NCBI GenBank assembly: GCA_963824225.1
Contig: CAWGOF010000003.1
Location: 1,550,001-1,614,000, forward strand
DNA from: CAWGOF01 sp963824225
Lineage (GTDB): Bacteria; Acidobacteriota; Polarisedimenticolia; Polarisedimenticolales; Polarisedimenticolaceae
Reading direction: 5' to 3'
DNA: 64,000 bases
This document shows, piece after piece, positions 9,328-19,288 of this stretch. Within the stretch, counting starts at the first letter, position 1. Each line of letters starts with the position of its first letter. The position numbers and the translations under genes were made by a program. The notes under the pieces were generated by a model. It had not been told where the DNA came from and searched no databases. It was given only the letters and a program-made list of their open reading frames with translations.

Positions 9328-10113
9328 ATGTCCGCGCCGCTCGAGGTCGTCCCGCTCCGCGCGCTCGAGGACAACTACATCTACGCGCTCGTCGACCGCC
9401 GGGCGCGGTCGGCGGCGATCGTCGATCCGGGCGATGCCGACCCGGTCGTCCGCTACCTCGAGCGCGAGGGTCTCGAGCTGGCCCTCGTCCTCGTGACGCA
9501 CCATCACGACGATCACATCGCCGGGATCGCGGCGCTCCAGGAGCGCACGCTCGCCGAGCGCACGCCCGGGCTCCGCATCGTCGGACCGGCGAGCGAGCGA
9601 GCGCGCGTCCCGGACCTGACCGAGCTCGTCCGCGAAGGCGATCGCGTGGACGTCCTGGGACGGGAGGCGCAGGTCCTCGAGATCCCGGGCCACACGCGGG
9701 GGCACGTGGGCTACGCGCTGCTCGACGACGCGGGCGGGGGCGACCTGTTCTCCGGCGATACCGTGTTCGGCGGGACGATCGGCAACCTGTTCGAGGGCAC
9801 GCCCGACGACATGCTGGGCTCGCTGACCAAGATCCGAGCGCTCCCCGCCGGCACGCGCATCTGGTGCGGCCACGAGTACACGCTGACCTACGTTCGCGAG
9901 GCGGCGGGCTTCGACCCGTCGAACGCGCGCCTCGCCGAGCGCCTGCGACGCGTCGAGTCCCAGATCGCTCACGGCGAGCCCGCGGTCGGGTTCACGCTCG
10001 CCGAGGAGCGGGCCACGAGCCCGTTCTTCCGGTGGGACGATCCGGAGCTCGCCGCACGGCTCGGGACCGCCCCGGGCGCCCCGACGTTCCGCCGCCTGTG
10101 CGAGGTTCTGTAG
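9328..10113 (+). CDS. gloB: Glyoxalase II (hydroxyacylglutathione hydrolase)
   Basis: A 261-residue metallo-beta-lactamase-fold hydrolase. Residues 57-63 read THHHDDH, matching the THxHxDH binuclear metal site (His58, His60, Asp62, His63). Further ligands appear in the PGHTRGHVG and FSGDTVF motifs, and in WCGHEYTLTY near residue 175. In the glyoxalase pathway it hydrolyses S-lactoylglutathione to lactate. The C-terminal substrate-binding region (PFFRWDDPE) is present, which favours true glyoxalase II over a generic MBL protein. Confidence 0.9.
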   Translation: MSAPLEVVPLRALEDNYIYALVDRRARSAAIVDPGDADPVVRYLEREGLELALVLVTHHHDDHIAGIAALQERTLAERTPGLRIVGPASERARVPDLTELVREGDRVDVLGREAQVLEIPGHTRGHVGYALLDDAGGGDLFSGDTVFGGTIGNLFEGTPDDMLGSLTKIRALPAGTRIWCGHEYTLTYVREAAGFDPSNARLAERLRRVESQIAHGEPAVGFTLAEERATSPFFRWDDPELAARLGTAPGAPTFRRLCEVL

Positions 10114-10198
10114 CCCCGTCGCGGGGCCCCCTCGCGCGGGTAATCGCGTAGGACCCGTCTATACTGGCGCGCCCGCGCAAGGCGCGAACGGAGGTCCC

Positions 10199-11662
10199 GT
10201 GGCGAGCCTGCTGTTTCGGCGCAAGTCGCTCGACAAGATCCTGCAGGAGTCCGAACGACCCGGTCAGTCGCTCAAGCGCGCGCTCACGGCCGTCGACCTG
10301 ACGATGCTCGGCATCGGCGCGATCATCGGCGCCGGGATCTTCGCCCTCGTCGGCACGGCCGCGGCGGGCTCGCTGAACCGTCCGGGGGCCGGGCCGGCGC
10401 TGTCCTTGTCCTTCGTCCTCACGGCTCTCGCCTGCGCGCTGTGTGCCCTGTGCTACGCCGAGTTCGCGTCGCTCGTGCCGATCGCCGGCAGCGCCTACAC
10501 CTACTCCTACGCCACGCTCGGCGAGCTCGTGGCGTGGATCATCGGGTGGGACCTGATCCTCGAGTACGCCGTCGGGAACATCGGCGTCGCCGTCTCGTGG
10601 TCCGGGTACTTCGTCAACCTGCTCGAGGGGCTGGGGATCCACATTCCGGCGTGGCTGGCCACCGACGTCCGCGCCGGACTGGCCAACCCCGAGATCCTGG
10701 CCGCGGCGCCGCGCATCTGGGGCGTGCCGATCCTGATCAACCTGCCCGCCGCGTTCATCTGCTTCGCGGTCACGGTCCTGCTGATCATCGGGATCAAGGA
10801 GAGCGCGCGGTTCAACACCGCGATGGTGCTGCTGAAGCTCCTGATCCTCGCGTTCTTCATCGGGGTCGGGGCGTTCTACGTGCGTCCCGAGAACTGGACG
10901 CCGTTCGCGCCGAACGGCTGGACCGGGATCTCGACCGGCGCCGCGATCATTTTCTTCGCCTACATCGGCTTCGATGCCGTGTCGACGGCGGCCGAGGAAT
11001 CGCGCAACCCGCAACGCGACCTGCCGATCGGGATCCTCGGCTCGCTCGTCGTGTGCACGATCCTGTACATCGTGACCGCCGCGGTGCTCACGGGCATGGT
11101 GCCGTGGACCGAGCTCGGCGTGCCCGATCCGCTGGCGCTCGCGTTCTCGCGGCAGGGCATGAACTGGGCTGCGGGCCTCGTGTCGGTCGGCGCGGTGATC
11201 GCGACCACGGCGGTGCTGCTCGTGTTCCAGATGGGCCAGCCCCGGATCTTCTTCTCGATGGCCCGGGACGGCCTCTTGCCCGGACTGTTCGCCAAGGTTC
11301 ATCCGCGGTATCGGACGCCATACGTCTCGACCGCGATCGTCGGCCTGTTCACCGGAGGCGTGGCCGCGTTCGAGGGGCTGGCCGAGGCCGCCGACCTGAC
11401 GAACATCGGGACGCTCGCGGCGTTCATCCTCGTGTGCGTCGCCGTGATCGTGCTGCGGTATCGCGAGCCCGAGCGCAAGCGCCCGTTCCGCACGCCGCTC
11501 GTCCCGTGGGTCCCGATCGGCGGCATCATCTCGTGCCTGTACCTGATCTGGCACCTGCCGAGCTCGGCCAAGGTGCGGTTCGTCGTGTGGCTCGCCCTGG
11601 GCCTCGTGATCTACTTCGTGTACGGCATGCGCAAGAGCCGGCGCATCGCGGAGCCGGCCTAG
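10199..11662 (+). CDS. APC-superfamily amino acid permease (cationic amino acid transporter type)
   Basis: A 487-residue inner-membrane transporter with about twelve hydrophobic helices. The first helix carries the APC glycine motif (GIGAIIGAGIFALVG), and FAYIGFDAVSTAAEES lies in the middle, as in YfnA/CAT-type transporters. Likely import of cationic or branched amino acids; the substrate cannot be read from sequence. The GTG start is supported by GGAGG at 10190-10194. A TATACT hexamer at 10160-10165 could be a -10 box, but no convincing -35 was seen. Confidence 0.85.
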   Translation: MASLLFRRKSLDKILQESERPGQSLKRALTAVDLTMLGIGAIIGAGIFALVGTAAAGSLNRPGAGPALSLSFVLTALACALCALCYAEFASLVPIAGSAYTYSYATLGELVAWIIGWDLILEYAVGNIGVAVSWSGYFVNLLEGLGIHIPAWLATDVRAGLANPEILAAAPRIWGVPILINLPAAFICFAVTVLLIIGIKESARFNTAMVLLKLLILAFFIGVGAFYVRPENWTPFAPNGWTGISTGAAIIFFAYIGFDAVSTAAEESRNPQRDLPIGILGSLVVCTILYIVTAAVLTGMVPWTELGVPDPLALAFSRQGMNWAAGLVSVGAVIATTAVLLVFQMGQPRIFFSMARDGLLPGLFAKVHPRYRTPYVSTAIVGLFTGGVAAFEGLAEAADLTNIGTLAAFILVCVAVIVLRYREPERKRPFRTPLVPWVPIGGIISCLYLIWHLPSSAKVRFVVWLALGLVIYFVYGMRKSRRIAEPA

Positions 11663-11700
11663 ACCCGGAAGTCCGTCCGGGATCCGTATCGAGGCATTCG

Positions 11701-14415
11701 ATGACCTCGCGTCGCGTCCTCGGCATCTGCTCGCAGTGCGGCACCGAGCTGAGCGACCTGTCGCAGCCGTGCGTCGCATGCGGGGCGGCGATCGACGACC
11801 GATCGCAGCGTGAGACGATCGCCTCCCCCCATCCGTCCGAGGCACCGTTCCGGTCGAGCCCGATCGGGCGGCTCGACTCCTCGACCTCGTCGGCTCCGTT
11901 CGCACCGGGCCAGGTCCTGGCCGGGCGCTACCGCATCATCGGTCTCCTCGGGCGCGGCGGCATGGGCGAGGTCTATCGAGCCGATGACCTCCAGCTGGAC
12001 GTGCCGGTGTCGATCAAGGTCCTGCCGCGAACGCTGGCGCAGACGCCGAACGCGCTCGAGCGGTTCCGCGCCGAGGTGCGCAACGCGCGGCAGATCGCCC
12101 ATCCGAACGTGTGCCGGGTCTACGACATCGGCGAGACCCAGGGACTGCACTTCCTGACCATGGAGTTCGTCGACGGCGAGGACCTGGCGTCCTTGCTGCG
12201 GCGCATCGGCACGCTGCCCCAGGCCAAGGCCCACGACGTGGCGAGCCAGCTGTGCGCGGGGCTTGCCGCCGCGCACGACAAGGGCGTGCTGCACCGCGAC
12301 CTCAAGCCGTCGAACGTGATGCTCGACGGCGACGGCCGCGTCCGGATCACCGACTTCGGCCTGGCCGTGCGCGCCGAGCAAGGGGCCACCGACTTCGCCG
12401 GGACGCCGCCGTACATGGCGCCCGAGCAGTTCTCGGGCGGACCGATCTCCGTGCGGACCGATCTCTACGCGCTGGGCCTGATCCTGTACGAGATCTACAC
12501 CGGGCGGCGCCCGTTCGACGCCACGAGCGTGGCCGAGTGGAGATCGCACCACACGCGATCCATGCCGACCCTGCCCCCGGGACGCGAGATCGTCGTCGAC
12601 GAGGCGGTCGAGCGGGCGATCCTGCGCTGCCTGGAGAAGGACCCGGCGCGCCGTCCGAGCTCGGCGCGTCAGCTCGCCGCGGCGCTCCCCGGCGGCGACC
12701 CGCTGGCAGCGGCGCTCGCCGCGGGTGAGACGCCGTCGCCCGAGATGGTCGCCGCGGCGGGCGGCGAAGGGGCGCTGTCGCCGCGCGCGGCCTGGCTCCT
12801 GGCCCTGGGTCTCGTCGTCAGCCTCGGCGCGCTCGTCGCCGTGGCCCCGTTCTCGAGCGACCTCGGGCTGGCCCGCATGACCGTGAGCCCCGAGGTGCTG
12901 CGCGACCGTGCGCGCGGTCTTCTCGAGCGGTTCGGGTATGGAACGGACGTCCTCGATCGCGCGAGCTGGGTCGACCGGATGTATGCCCCGATGCTCTACA
13001 TCGCCCAGCACGAGCCGTCGACCGAGTGGCGGACGCGCTGGGCCGAGCGCGGCCTCGAAGCCCCGATCCTGCTCGTGATGCGCCAGAGCCCGTGGTGGAT
13101 GAGCCCGCGGGATCCATCGGGCCGTATCGGTCGAACCGACCCGCCGTTCGAAGTGTCGGGCATGACGATGATCGCGGTGGGCGCCGAAGGACGGCTACGC
13201 TACCTGCGTGCCGTGCCTCCGCAGCGTGAAGCGTCGAATACGGCTCCCGCATTCGACTGGAACGTGCTGTTCGACGCCTCGGGGCTCGACCCGCAGCGGT
13301 TCCGCGAGGTCGCGCCGACCTGGGTCCCGCCTGAGGCGAGCGACGCGCGGGCCGAGTGGGTCGGGACGGCGCCGCAGCTGCCGGATGTCGAGCTGCGCGT
13401 CGCCGCCGCGGCCTACGGGGGACGCCCGGTGTACTTCGAGGTGTTCGGGCCGTGGTCCCGCCCCGAGCGCATGGTGCCCCAGACGCCGAGAGCGACCCGG
13501 CGCATCGCCGAAATCACGATCGGGGCGGTGATCACGGTATCCGTGCTGATGGCCATCTACCTGACGCGGCGCAACCGTCGGCTCGGGCGCGGCGACCTAC
13601 GCGGCGCCAAGCGCCTCGCGGCGTTCATCATCGCGATCTCGATGCTCGAGTGGCTGGCGACCGCTCATCACGTCCCCAACCTCCGGCTCGAGTCCCAGGC
13701 GCTTCTCACCGCCTTTGCAACGAGCCTCCTGTTCGCGGCGCTCGCCGGGGTCCTGTACATCGCGATCGAGCCCTACGTCCGGCGCCACATGCCCGAGCTG
13801 ATGATCGGCTGGGCCCGCGTGCTCGAGGGCCGGCTGCGCGATCCGCGCGTGGGCCGGGACGTGCTCGCGGGCGCGATGCTCGGCTGCGCGAGCGCGCTCT
13901 TGCTGCACGCGTCGAACGCGCTGCCGACCTGGGTTCCGATCCTGGGCCAGACGACCGTGCCGCCCATCGCGGGGATGATCGAAGGCGGGGGCCCCGCGCT
14001 CGGCGCGCTGATGGAGCTCGTGTCGAGGTCGCTCGCGACCGCGCTGACGATGCTGGTCGTGCTGTTCCTGTTCCGCATCCTGCTGCGGCGCGAGTGGCTC
14101 AGCCTGGCAGCGTTGATGCTGCTCCTGTCGCTGATCAACCTGGGGGGCGAGAACGTGCTGCTCGAGACGCCGTTCGCCGTGCTCCAGGGCGTGATCGCGG
14201 CGTGGGCCCTCGGCCGGGTCGGCTTGCTCGCCGGGGCGGTGATGTGGTTCTATCGCATCGTCTTCGCGACGGTGCCGCTACCGATCGACTCCGCCACGCC
14301 GTACACGATCTGGACCGTCGTGGTCATCGGGCTGACGGTCGCGCTGGCGGCCTACGCGATGCACATCTCGGTCGGCTCGCGACGGCTGTTCTCGTTCGCG
14401 GCGCTCGACGACTGA
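11701..14415 (+). CDS. Membrane Ser/Thr protein kinase with N-terminal zinc ribbon
   Basis: A 904-residue Hanks-type kinase. Cys10, Cys13, Cys24 and Cys27 form a zinc-ribbon. The kinase domain spans about 78-335 with the glycine loop GRGGMGEVY, Lys in SIKVL, catalytic HRDLKPSN (Asp200) and DFG in ITDFGLAV, then the APE motif. A membrane helix near 365-385 precedes an extracytoplasmic region (about 390-600), followed by a large hydrophobic C-terminal domain with about eight or more helices. Kinases of this layout sense signals across the membrane. It starts 38 bases after the permease. Confidence 0.85.
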   Translation: MTSRRVLGICSQCGTELSDLSQPCVACGAAIDDRSQRETIASPHPSEAPFRSSPIGRLDSSTSSAPFAPGQVLAGRYRIIGLLGRGGMGEVYRADDLQLDVPVSIKVLPRTLAQTPNALERFRAEVRNARQIAHPNVCRVYDIGETQGLHFLTMEFVDGEDLASLLRRIGTLPQAKAHDVASQLCAGLAAAHDKGVLHRDLKPSNVMLDGDGRVRITDFGLAVRAEQGATDFAGTPPYMAPEQFSGGPISVRTDLYALGLILYEIYTGRRPFDATSVAEWRSHHTRSMPTLPPGREIVVDEAVERAILRCLEKDPARRPSSARQLAAALPGGDPLAAALAAGETPSPEMVAAAGGEGALSPRAAWLLALGLVVSLGALVAVAPFSSDLGLARMTVSPEVLRDRARGLLERFGYGTDVLDRASWVDRMYAPMLYIAQHEPSTEWRTRWAERGLEAPILLVMRQSPWWMSPRDPSGRIGRTDPPFEVSGMTMIAVGAEGRLRYLRAVPPQREASNTAPAFDWNVLFDASGLDPQRFREVAPTWVPPEASDARAEWVGTAPQLPDVELRVAAAAYGGRPVYFEVFGPWSRPERMVPQTPRATRRIAEITIGAVITVSVLMAIYLTRRNRRLGRGDLRGAKRLAAFIIAISMLEWLATAHHVPNLRLESQALLTAFATSLLFAALAGVLYIAIEPYVRRHMPELMIGWARVLEGRLRDPRVGRDVLAGAMLGCASALLLHASNALPTWVPILGQTTVPPIAGMIEGGGPALGALMELVSRSLATALTMLVVLFLFRILLRREWLSLAALMLLLSLINLGGENVLLETPFAVLQGVIAAWALGRVGLLAGAVMWFYRIVFATVPLPIDSATPYTIWTVVVIGLTVALAAYAMHISVGSRRLFSFAALDD

Positions 14416-14446
14416 CGACGGATTTCGCCGATACCAGGGGGGCGAT

Positions 14447-15064
14447 ATGGGCGCATTCCAGGGCGTGCTTCGTGTCTTCCGCAACAAGTTCATCGCCGGC
14501 CTGATCATCCTGATCCCGATCGTGCTCACGGTGAAGGTGCTGTGGTGGCTCTTCGCCTACGTGGACGAGCTGGCACGACCGCTGACGAAGACGGCAGCGG
14601 GCGAGGAGGTTCCGGGCGTCGGCGTCGCTCTGACGCTCGGTGTCGTGCTGCTGACGGGCTTGCTGTTCTCCGCGGGCCCGCTGCGTCGCCTGCTCGACGG
14701 CCTGGTCGACGTCCTCGAGAGCGTGCCCATGGTCGGCGCCATGTACGCCACGATTCGCAAGGTGCTGTCGGGGTTGGGGAGCCCACAGACGCGCGAGGCG
14801 TTCCAGCGGTTCGTTCTCGTCCGCCGGGAAGGCGAGCTGAGCCCGGGGCTCGTGATGGGCCCCGTCGCGTTCGAGCGCAAGAACGGCTCGGCCGAGACGA
14901 TGGTCGTCGTCTACATTCCGACGAACCACCTGTACCTCGGCAGCATCGTCGTCGTGCCCGAGACCGACGTGATCCACACCAACGTGCCGGTCGAGGACGG
15001 GATCAGCCTGATCCTCTCGGCGGGCGCGTCGTTCCCACCGGTCGTGCGTGAGCGCGCCCGGTGA
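14447..15064 (+). CDS. DUF502 membrane protein
   Basis: A 205-residue protein of the DUF502 family: two N-terminal membrane helices (about 14-36 and 58-80), the conserved VPMVGAMYATIRKV segment, and a C-terminal soluble domain containing TMVVVYIPTNHLYLGSIVVVP (broken by family-typical turns). Function in bacteria is unknown. It follows the kinase by 31 bases on the same strand and may be cotranscribed. Confidence 0.8.
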   Translation: MGAFQGVLRVFRNKFIAGLIILIPIVLTVKVLWWLFAYVDELARPLTKTAAGEEVPGVGVALTLGVVLLTGLLFSAGPLRRLLDGLVDVLESVPMVGAMYATIRKVLSGLGSPQTREAFQRFVLVRREGELSPGLVMGPVAFERKNGSAETMVVVYIPTNHLYLGSIVVVPETDVIHTNVPVEDGISLILSAGASFPPVVRERAR

Positions 15065-15074
15065 CGAGACGGGT

Positions 15075-16505
15075 CTACCAGCGCACGCGGACACGGTAGG
15101 TCAGCTTGACCTCCTGGTTCGCCGGCACCGGGACGGCGAACTCGATCGTCGCGGCGTCGAGCTTCTTGCCCGGCAGGCTCGAGCTGACGATGCGCCAGTC
15201 GCCGCCGACGGGCTCGCGCACCGTGACCGTCACCGCCTCGTCCTTGCGATTGCGGATCGAAATCTCGTATGCCGACTCGCTCTCCCGGGGGCTGATCACC
15301 CGATACTCGGTCTGCGTGCGATCGGCCACGACGTCGAACGCGTCGCCGACCTTGAGCCGCACCGTCTCGTCCTTCGGCGTGTGGTCGATCGAGTCCTCGC
15401 CGACGAACTGCTGCGCGCCCGAGCGGTCCTTCTTGTACACGCGCACGATGCCCTTGGGCAGCGGGATCCCGAGCCCGTCCTTCTGCGCGTTCACGAGCTC
15501 GAGCGTGACCGCGACCTTCTCGTCCTGGGCCAGCGTTCCGTACTGCCCGCGATAGAACCACGGCTGCCCGACGAGCATCAGCTTCTTCGTGACCGGAACC
15601 TTCGACGCCTGGAACAGCGACAGCTGCTTCGTCTGGTTGTCCTTGATCGTCGTCGGACGCTCGAGCGTGTACAGGTGGTACTCGAAGAACTGCTCCTCGG
15701 CGAACTGTGGCGCCGCGGCCTTGAGCGCCACGTCCATCCGCCCCTCCATCGCCGCCATGGGATGCGCCGGCCGAACGCGCCGCACGTCGCCGGCGACGAG
15801 CTTCAGCGTTGCATCGGCGAACGTCGCACCGGACTTGTTGTCGATCGTGACCCAGCCGTTGAGACTCGTCTCACGATCGTCGGCGTCGACGACCGCGACG
15901 TAGTCCGCCGACCAGTTCATGTTGTCGGTCAGATACGACGCGTCGACCTCGTGCTTGCCGGCCTTGCGCGCATCGAGCGTCCACACGAGCGTCGGCCGAG
16001 CGACGAGGTCCGCGGGCAAGGTGGGCAGCGTGACCTTGCCCGACTGGCCGAGCACGATCCGGTTGTCGATGCGATACACCGGTCCGCCGTTCATGGACAG
16101 CAGCTCGGCCTGCACGGTACGCGTCGTCAGATCGTCGGCCTGCTCGACGATCTCGACCTCGCGGCCGACGTACTTCTCGAGCAGCTTCTCGGGCGAGATC
16201 AGGTCGTACTCGTAGTTCTGCTCGAGTACCTCGAGGTCACCCGGTGCGGTCAACGACTCGAGATGCACGGTGCGCGGGTCGATCGACGCCGGCACGTCCA
16301 TGAACCGCAGCGACCGCGCGCCGACACGGTCGATCGACAGCGTCCGGGTCTCGCGCACGAGAGCCAAATTCATGTTGTACACGGTCACCGAGACCGACTT
16401 GCGCTCGGCCGCCGTGCTGTCCGGGAGATCGGCGGCGAGCGCTCCTGAATGGGCTGCGAGCGCCATGAGGAGCGAGGAGACCACGACGGGACGGAACGAG
16501 CGCAT
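15075..16505 (-). CDS. Secreted DUF4139 protein
   Basis: A 476-residue protein with a Sec signal peptide (MRSFRPVVVSSLLMALAAH, ending near ALA-AD). The opening SVTVYNMNLALVRETRTL and the later beta-rich region (VDASYLTDNMNWSADYVAVV) are characteristic of DUF4139-containing proteins, which are exported and of unknown function. The tail KLTYRVRVRW ends the mature domain. It converges with the DUF502 gene, with ten bases between stops. Confidence 0.78.
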   Translation of the reverse strand: MRSFRPVVVSSLLMALAAHSGALAADLPDSTAAERKSVSVTVYNMNLALVRETRTLSIDRVGARSLRFMDVPASIDPRTVHLESLTAPGDLEVLEQNYEYDLISPEKLLEKYVGREVEIVEQADDLTTRTVQAELLSMNGGPVYRIDNRIVLGQSGKVTLPTLPADLVARPTLVWTLDARKAGKHEVDASYLTDNMNWSADYVAVVDADDRETSLNGWVTIDNKSGATFADATLKLVAGDVRRVRPAHPMAAMEGRMDVALKAAAPQFAEEQFFEYHLYTLERPTTIKDNQTKQLSLFQASKVPVTKKLMLVGQPWFYRGQYGTLAQDEKVAVTLELVNAQKDGLGIPLPKGIVRVYKKDRSGAQQFVGEDSIDHTPKDETVRLKVGDAFDVVADRTQTEYRVISPRESESAYEISIRNRKDEAVTVTVREPVGGDWRIVSSSLPGKKLDAATIEFAVPVPANQEVKLTYRVRVRW

Positions 16506-16591
16506 CGAGCACCTCCGCGACCCCCCTGCGGGGCCGTCGATAGGGTACCGGATTGAGGGGGAGCCGTAGTTCGGTTATCCTTCCATGCACC

Positions 16592-16957
16592 ATGGACACC
16601 ATGGAGTCCGGCGTACGCACCCTGAACGCCATCGCGGACCATGCACGGCACGCCCCGGCAGTCCGGCGGGACGACCTCGCTCCAGGTGATCGCCTATTGG
16701 TGACGACCCGCAACTCCGTATATTCGTTGCTGGCCCTCGGGGACGGCGAGTTCATCGTCCACGGCGGCTGGTTCGACAAGAACGGCGAGTCCCCGGCGAT
16801 CCTGCGCGTCAACGGCTGCACCTACGGCGGGAGCGCGATCCGTCCCGACGTCCTCGCCGCGCGCGGCCTGTTCCTCGAGTTCGCGAACCAGGTCGTGACG
16901 ACGCGCATCCGCAGCGTGCGCGTCGCCAAGCGCTGCGCGCCCGCTCCCGCCGCATAG
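16592..16957 (+). CDS. Hypothetical small protein, beta-rich
   Basis: About 121 residues from the ATG at 16592 (the frame is open from 16553 and a further ATG lies at 16601). It contains a compact stretch, RNSVYSLLALGDGEFIVHGG, suggesting a small beta-barrel or sandwich domain. No signal peptide or membrane segment. Family not recognised. It diverges from the DUF4139 gene and its stop abuts the minus-strand metallopeptidase stop. Confidence 0.6.
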   Translation: MDTMESGVRTLNAIADHARHAPAVRRDDLAPGDRLLVTTRNSVYSLLALGDGEFIVHGGWFDKNGESPAILRVNGCTYGGSAIRPDVLAARGLFLEFANQVVTTRIRSVRVAKRCAPAPAA

Positions 16958-19282
16958 CTACTTGTAGACAGCCAGGTTGTTCCCCGACGGGTCGACCTTC
17001 ACGCTCGACGGCTTGCCGGAGAGCGGGAGGTTGAACTGCTGGTGCGGCGTCTCCTGGAACACAAGCTGGACTTCGCGGGAACCCGCCGGGTATTCGATGA
17101 GGAAGGGAATGATCATCTTCTTGAAGTTCTCGGGGAACTGCGTGACCTTGCCCGTCAGCGCGTAGCCCGTGCTCGACGGTATGACGCGCTCGTCGACCTC
17201 GATCGTCGGGATTCCGGACTCCGCGAACCACTGATCGAAGAACCAGCTCATGTCGGTGCGCAGCGTCTCCTTGACCACCTGCTTCAGGTCATCGGTCGTC
17301 GTCGGACCGTAGTTCGCCTTCTCGAGCAGCTTGCGCAAGACGATGGAGAAGTTCTTGTCGCCGACGGTCGTGCGAAACATGTGTAGGACGAGCGGCCCAC
17401 GGTTGTAGAGCAGGCAGTACGCGTCACGCGAGCCTTTCTCCCCTCCCAGGATGCTCGCCGAATCGAGCGCACCAACTAGCGCGCACTCCGGTGCAACGGC
17501 CCGCCAGTCCGCGAGCATGTGCTGAAAGTCCACGGCACGATGGACGTTCGTGTCGCTGGCGCCCATCGCCAACCCGGACATGTACTCGGCGAACGACTCC
17601 GAGAGCCAGGCCTCCCGAGGTCGGGACGGGGCTGCTCGGTGGCCAAACCACTGCTGCGCGACGTCGTGAGCGACCAGCGGCGGCACTCCGCGAATCTGGT
17701 AGCGCGCTCGGAGGAGATCGAACGGGAACTGGAAGATCAAGGGGTCGTTCCGATTCGCGATCGAGGGCTTGTAGGCTTCCTCCGGAACGAGCACGATCCC
17801 CGACGGTGGAGTCCCGCTCGTCATCTCTGGAGTTCCAACCACGTCGAGCTCTTCGAACGGATACGGTCCGAGTTGGTCCTGATAGAAGCGCAGCACATCG
17901 GCGACGAAGCCCGGCAGCCTCTCTCGCGTTTCTGGACTCATGGTCAAGTAGGCGTGTACGCGCAGGCGGACGGAACCAACCATGCTCTCGAAGGTCTTGT
18001 ACCGGCCGGCGAACAGGCCGACGAGGTGGACCGGCCGCTCGCTCCGCGACTCGAGGACGTAATAGTCCCCGTCCTCACGAACCGTCGTCGTGCCGGAGGC
18101 CACGGGGTAGAACGGCTTGCGTGTGCGGGCGGTCAGCTGAAACGTGTACTGGCCGGCGTCCGCGCGGAACGGTTGAGGAAACCACGGGACGGAGAACAGC
18201 TCGACGTAGTCCTCGTGGCGCTCGCGGCTCATGTCCGTGAGGATCTCGCCCTCGGATTCGACGCGCAGGATCGACCGTGCGCCCTTCTTCGACGGGGAGC
18301 GAAGCTGGACCAGCAACTCGTGGTACTGGTGCGAGAAGGAGAGCTGGTTCCCCGCGCCGTCGACGATGCGCCGGACTCGCAGCTGATTCTTGGTGGCGGC
18401 CCAATCGGACGAAGCCGGTGCTCGATTGTTGGTCAAGAGGAACGTGACCAGCCGCAAGCCGTCACGGTTCGGCTCGATCAACAGCTCGCTGTCGATCGTC
18501 GCCGAGCGGTTGTCCGGCGTGGCCATGCGAACGGACGCGTTGCGGACACGTACCATGGGCACGCCGTCGGTTGGACTCTCCAGCTCCTGGGCGCTCAGGC
18601 GGATCGGGATTCGGAAGTCGATACCCGGGAGCTTCCGGAACGCGACGAGCCCCTCCATGAAATAGCGCGCGCGGTCGTACTTGTAGCCCACGAGCTCGCC
18701 CGCCCCCTCGATCTCGGCGTAGGCGAACTGGACGTCGCCCGGATTGAGCCGGGCCTCAGCTGCCAGATGGTCGTATTCCAGGTGCGTCAGGCCGATCCGT
18801 TTCCAGATCCTCGCGAACGTGTCGTGGCCTTCGAGCGGTAGCGGTCGCGGCTCACCGGTCAGGTGCTCCTCGAACATCGGGCGCGCGAAGAACACGACGA
18901 AGCGCTTGAACGAGTCGAGCACCTCCGATCCGTCCCGCACGAGCAGCGGGGCGTTGCGCATGAGGTTCTCGGGCAGCACCGCCCGATCTCGCGGGTCGTC
19001 GCAGCGATACTTGTACCGTCCCCGGCCCTCGAACAGAAGCCCGAGCAGCTCGTCCTTCTTCCCGCGTACCGGGAACAGCGCGCCGTCTTCGAGGAGGAGT
19101 GTCAGCCGGCCGATCTCGAGCGTCTTGCCCGCGGCGGCAAAGCCGTTCGGGGCCGGACGGAGCGCGCGGAAGCTATCGAGGAGCGCGGACAGGTCCTCGA
19201 CCGGCGGCTCCTGCGCCATGGCTGCGGTAATAGCCACCGCCGCCGAGACGATCGAGACTCGTGCTTTCGATCCGCGGCTCAT
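16958..19282 (-). CDS. M1-family metallopeptidase homologue with disrupted zinc motif
   Basis: A 774-residue paralogue of the upstream gene, similar over its whole length, with a signal peptide (ending near AMAQEPP). The zinc-binding HExxH helix reads HDVAQ (539-543): catalytic Glu is Asp540 and the second zinc His is Gln543. The third ligand Glu562 in WLSESFAEY and the catalytic-region Tyr in YNRGPLVLHMF are retained. The canonical GAMEN exopeptidase motif is absent, as in the neighbour. Zinc binding and hydrolysis are probably lost, suggesting a scaffold or regulatory role. The gene begins six bases after the active paralogue ends. Confidence 0.82.
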   Translation of the reverse strand: MSRGSKARVSIVSAAVAITAAMAQEPPVEDLSALLDSFRALRPAPNGFAAAGKTLEIGRLTLLLEDGALFPVRGKKDELLGLLFEGRGRYKYRCDDPRDRAVLPENLMRNAPLLVRDGSEVLDSFKRFVVFFARPMFEEHLTGEPRPLPLEGHDTFARIWKRIGLTHLEYDHLAAEARLNPGDVQFAYAEIEGAGELVGYKYDRARYFMEGLVAFRKLPGIDFRIPIRLSAQELESPTDGVPMVRVRNASVRMATPDNRSATIDSELLIEPNRDGLRLVTFLLTNNRAPASSDWAATKNQLRVRRIVDGAGNQLSFSHQYHELLVQLRSPSKKGARSILRVESEGEILTDMSRERHEDYVELFSVPWFPQPFRADAGQYTFQLTARTRKPFYPVASGTTTVREDGDYYVLESRSERPVHLVGLFAGRYKTFESMVGSVRLRVHAYLTMSPETRERLPGFVADVLRFYQDQLGPYPFEELDVVGTPEMTSGTPPSGIVLVPEEAYKPSIANRNDPLIFQFPFDLLRARYQIRGVPPLVAHDVAQQWFGHRAAPSRPREAWLSESFAEYMSGLAMGASDTNVHRAVDFQHMLADWRAVAPECALVGALDSASILGGEKGSRDAYCLLYNRGPLVLHMFRTTVGDKNFSIVLRKLLEKANYGPTTTDDLKQVVKETLRTDMSWFFDQWFAESGIPTIEVDERVIPSSTGYALTGKVTQFPENFKKMIIPFLIEYPAGSREVQLVFQETPHQQFNLPLSGKPSSVKVDPSGNNLAVYK

Positions 19283-19288
19283 CGCGAG

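Noticed and set aside
10160..10165. TATACT as a full promoter for the APC permease
   Set aside because: No acceptable -35 hexamer at the right distance, so it is only noted under the gene.
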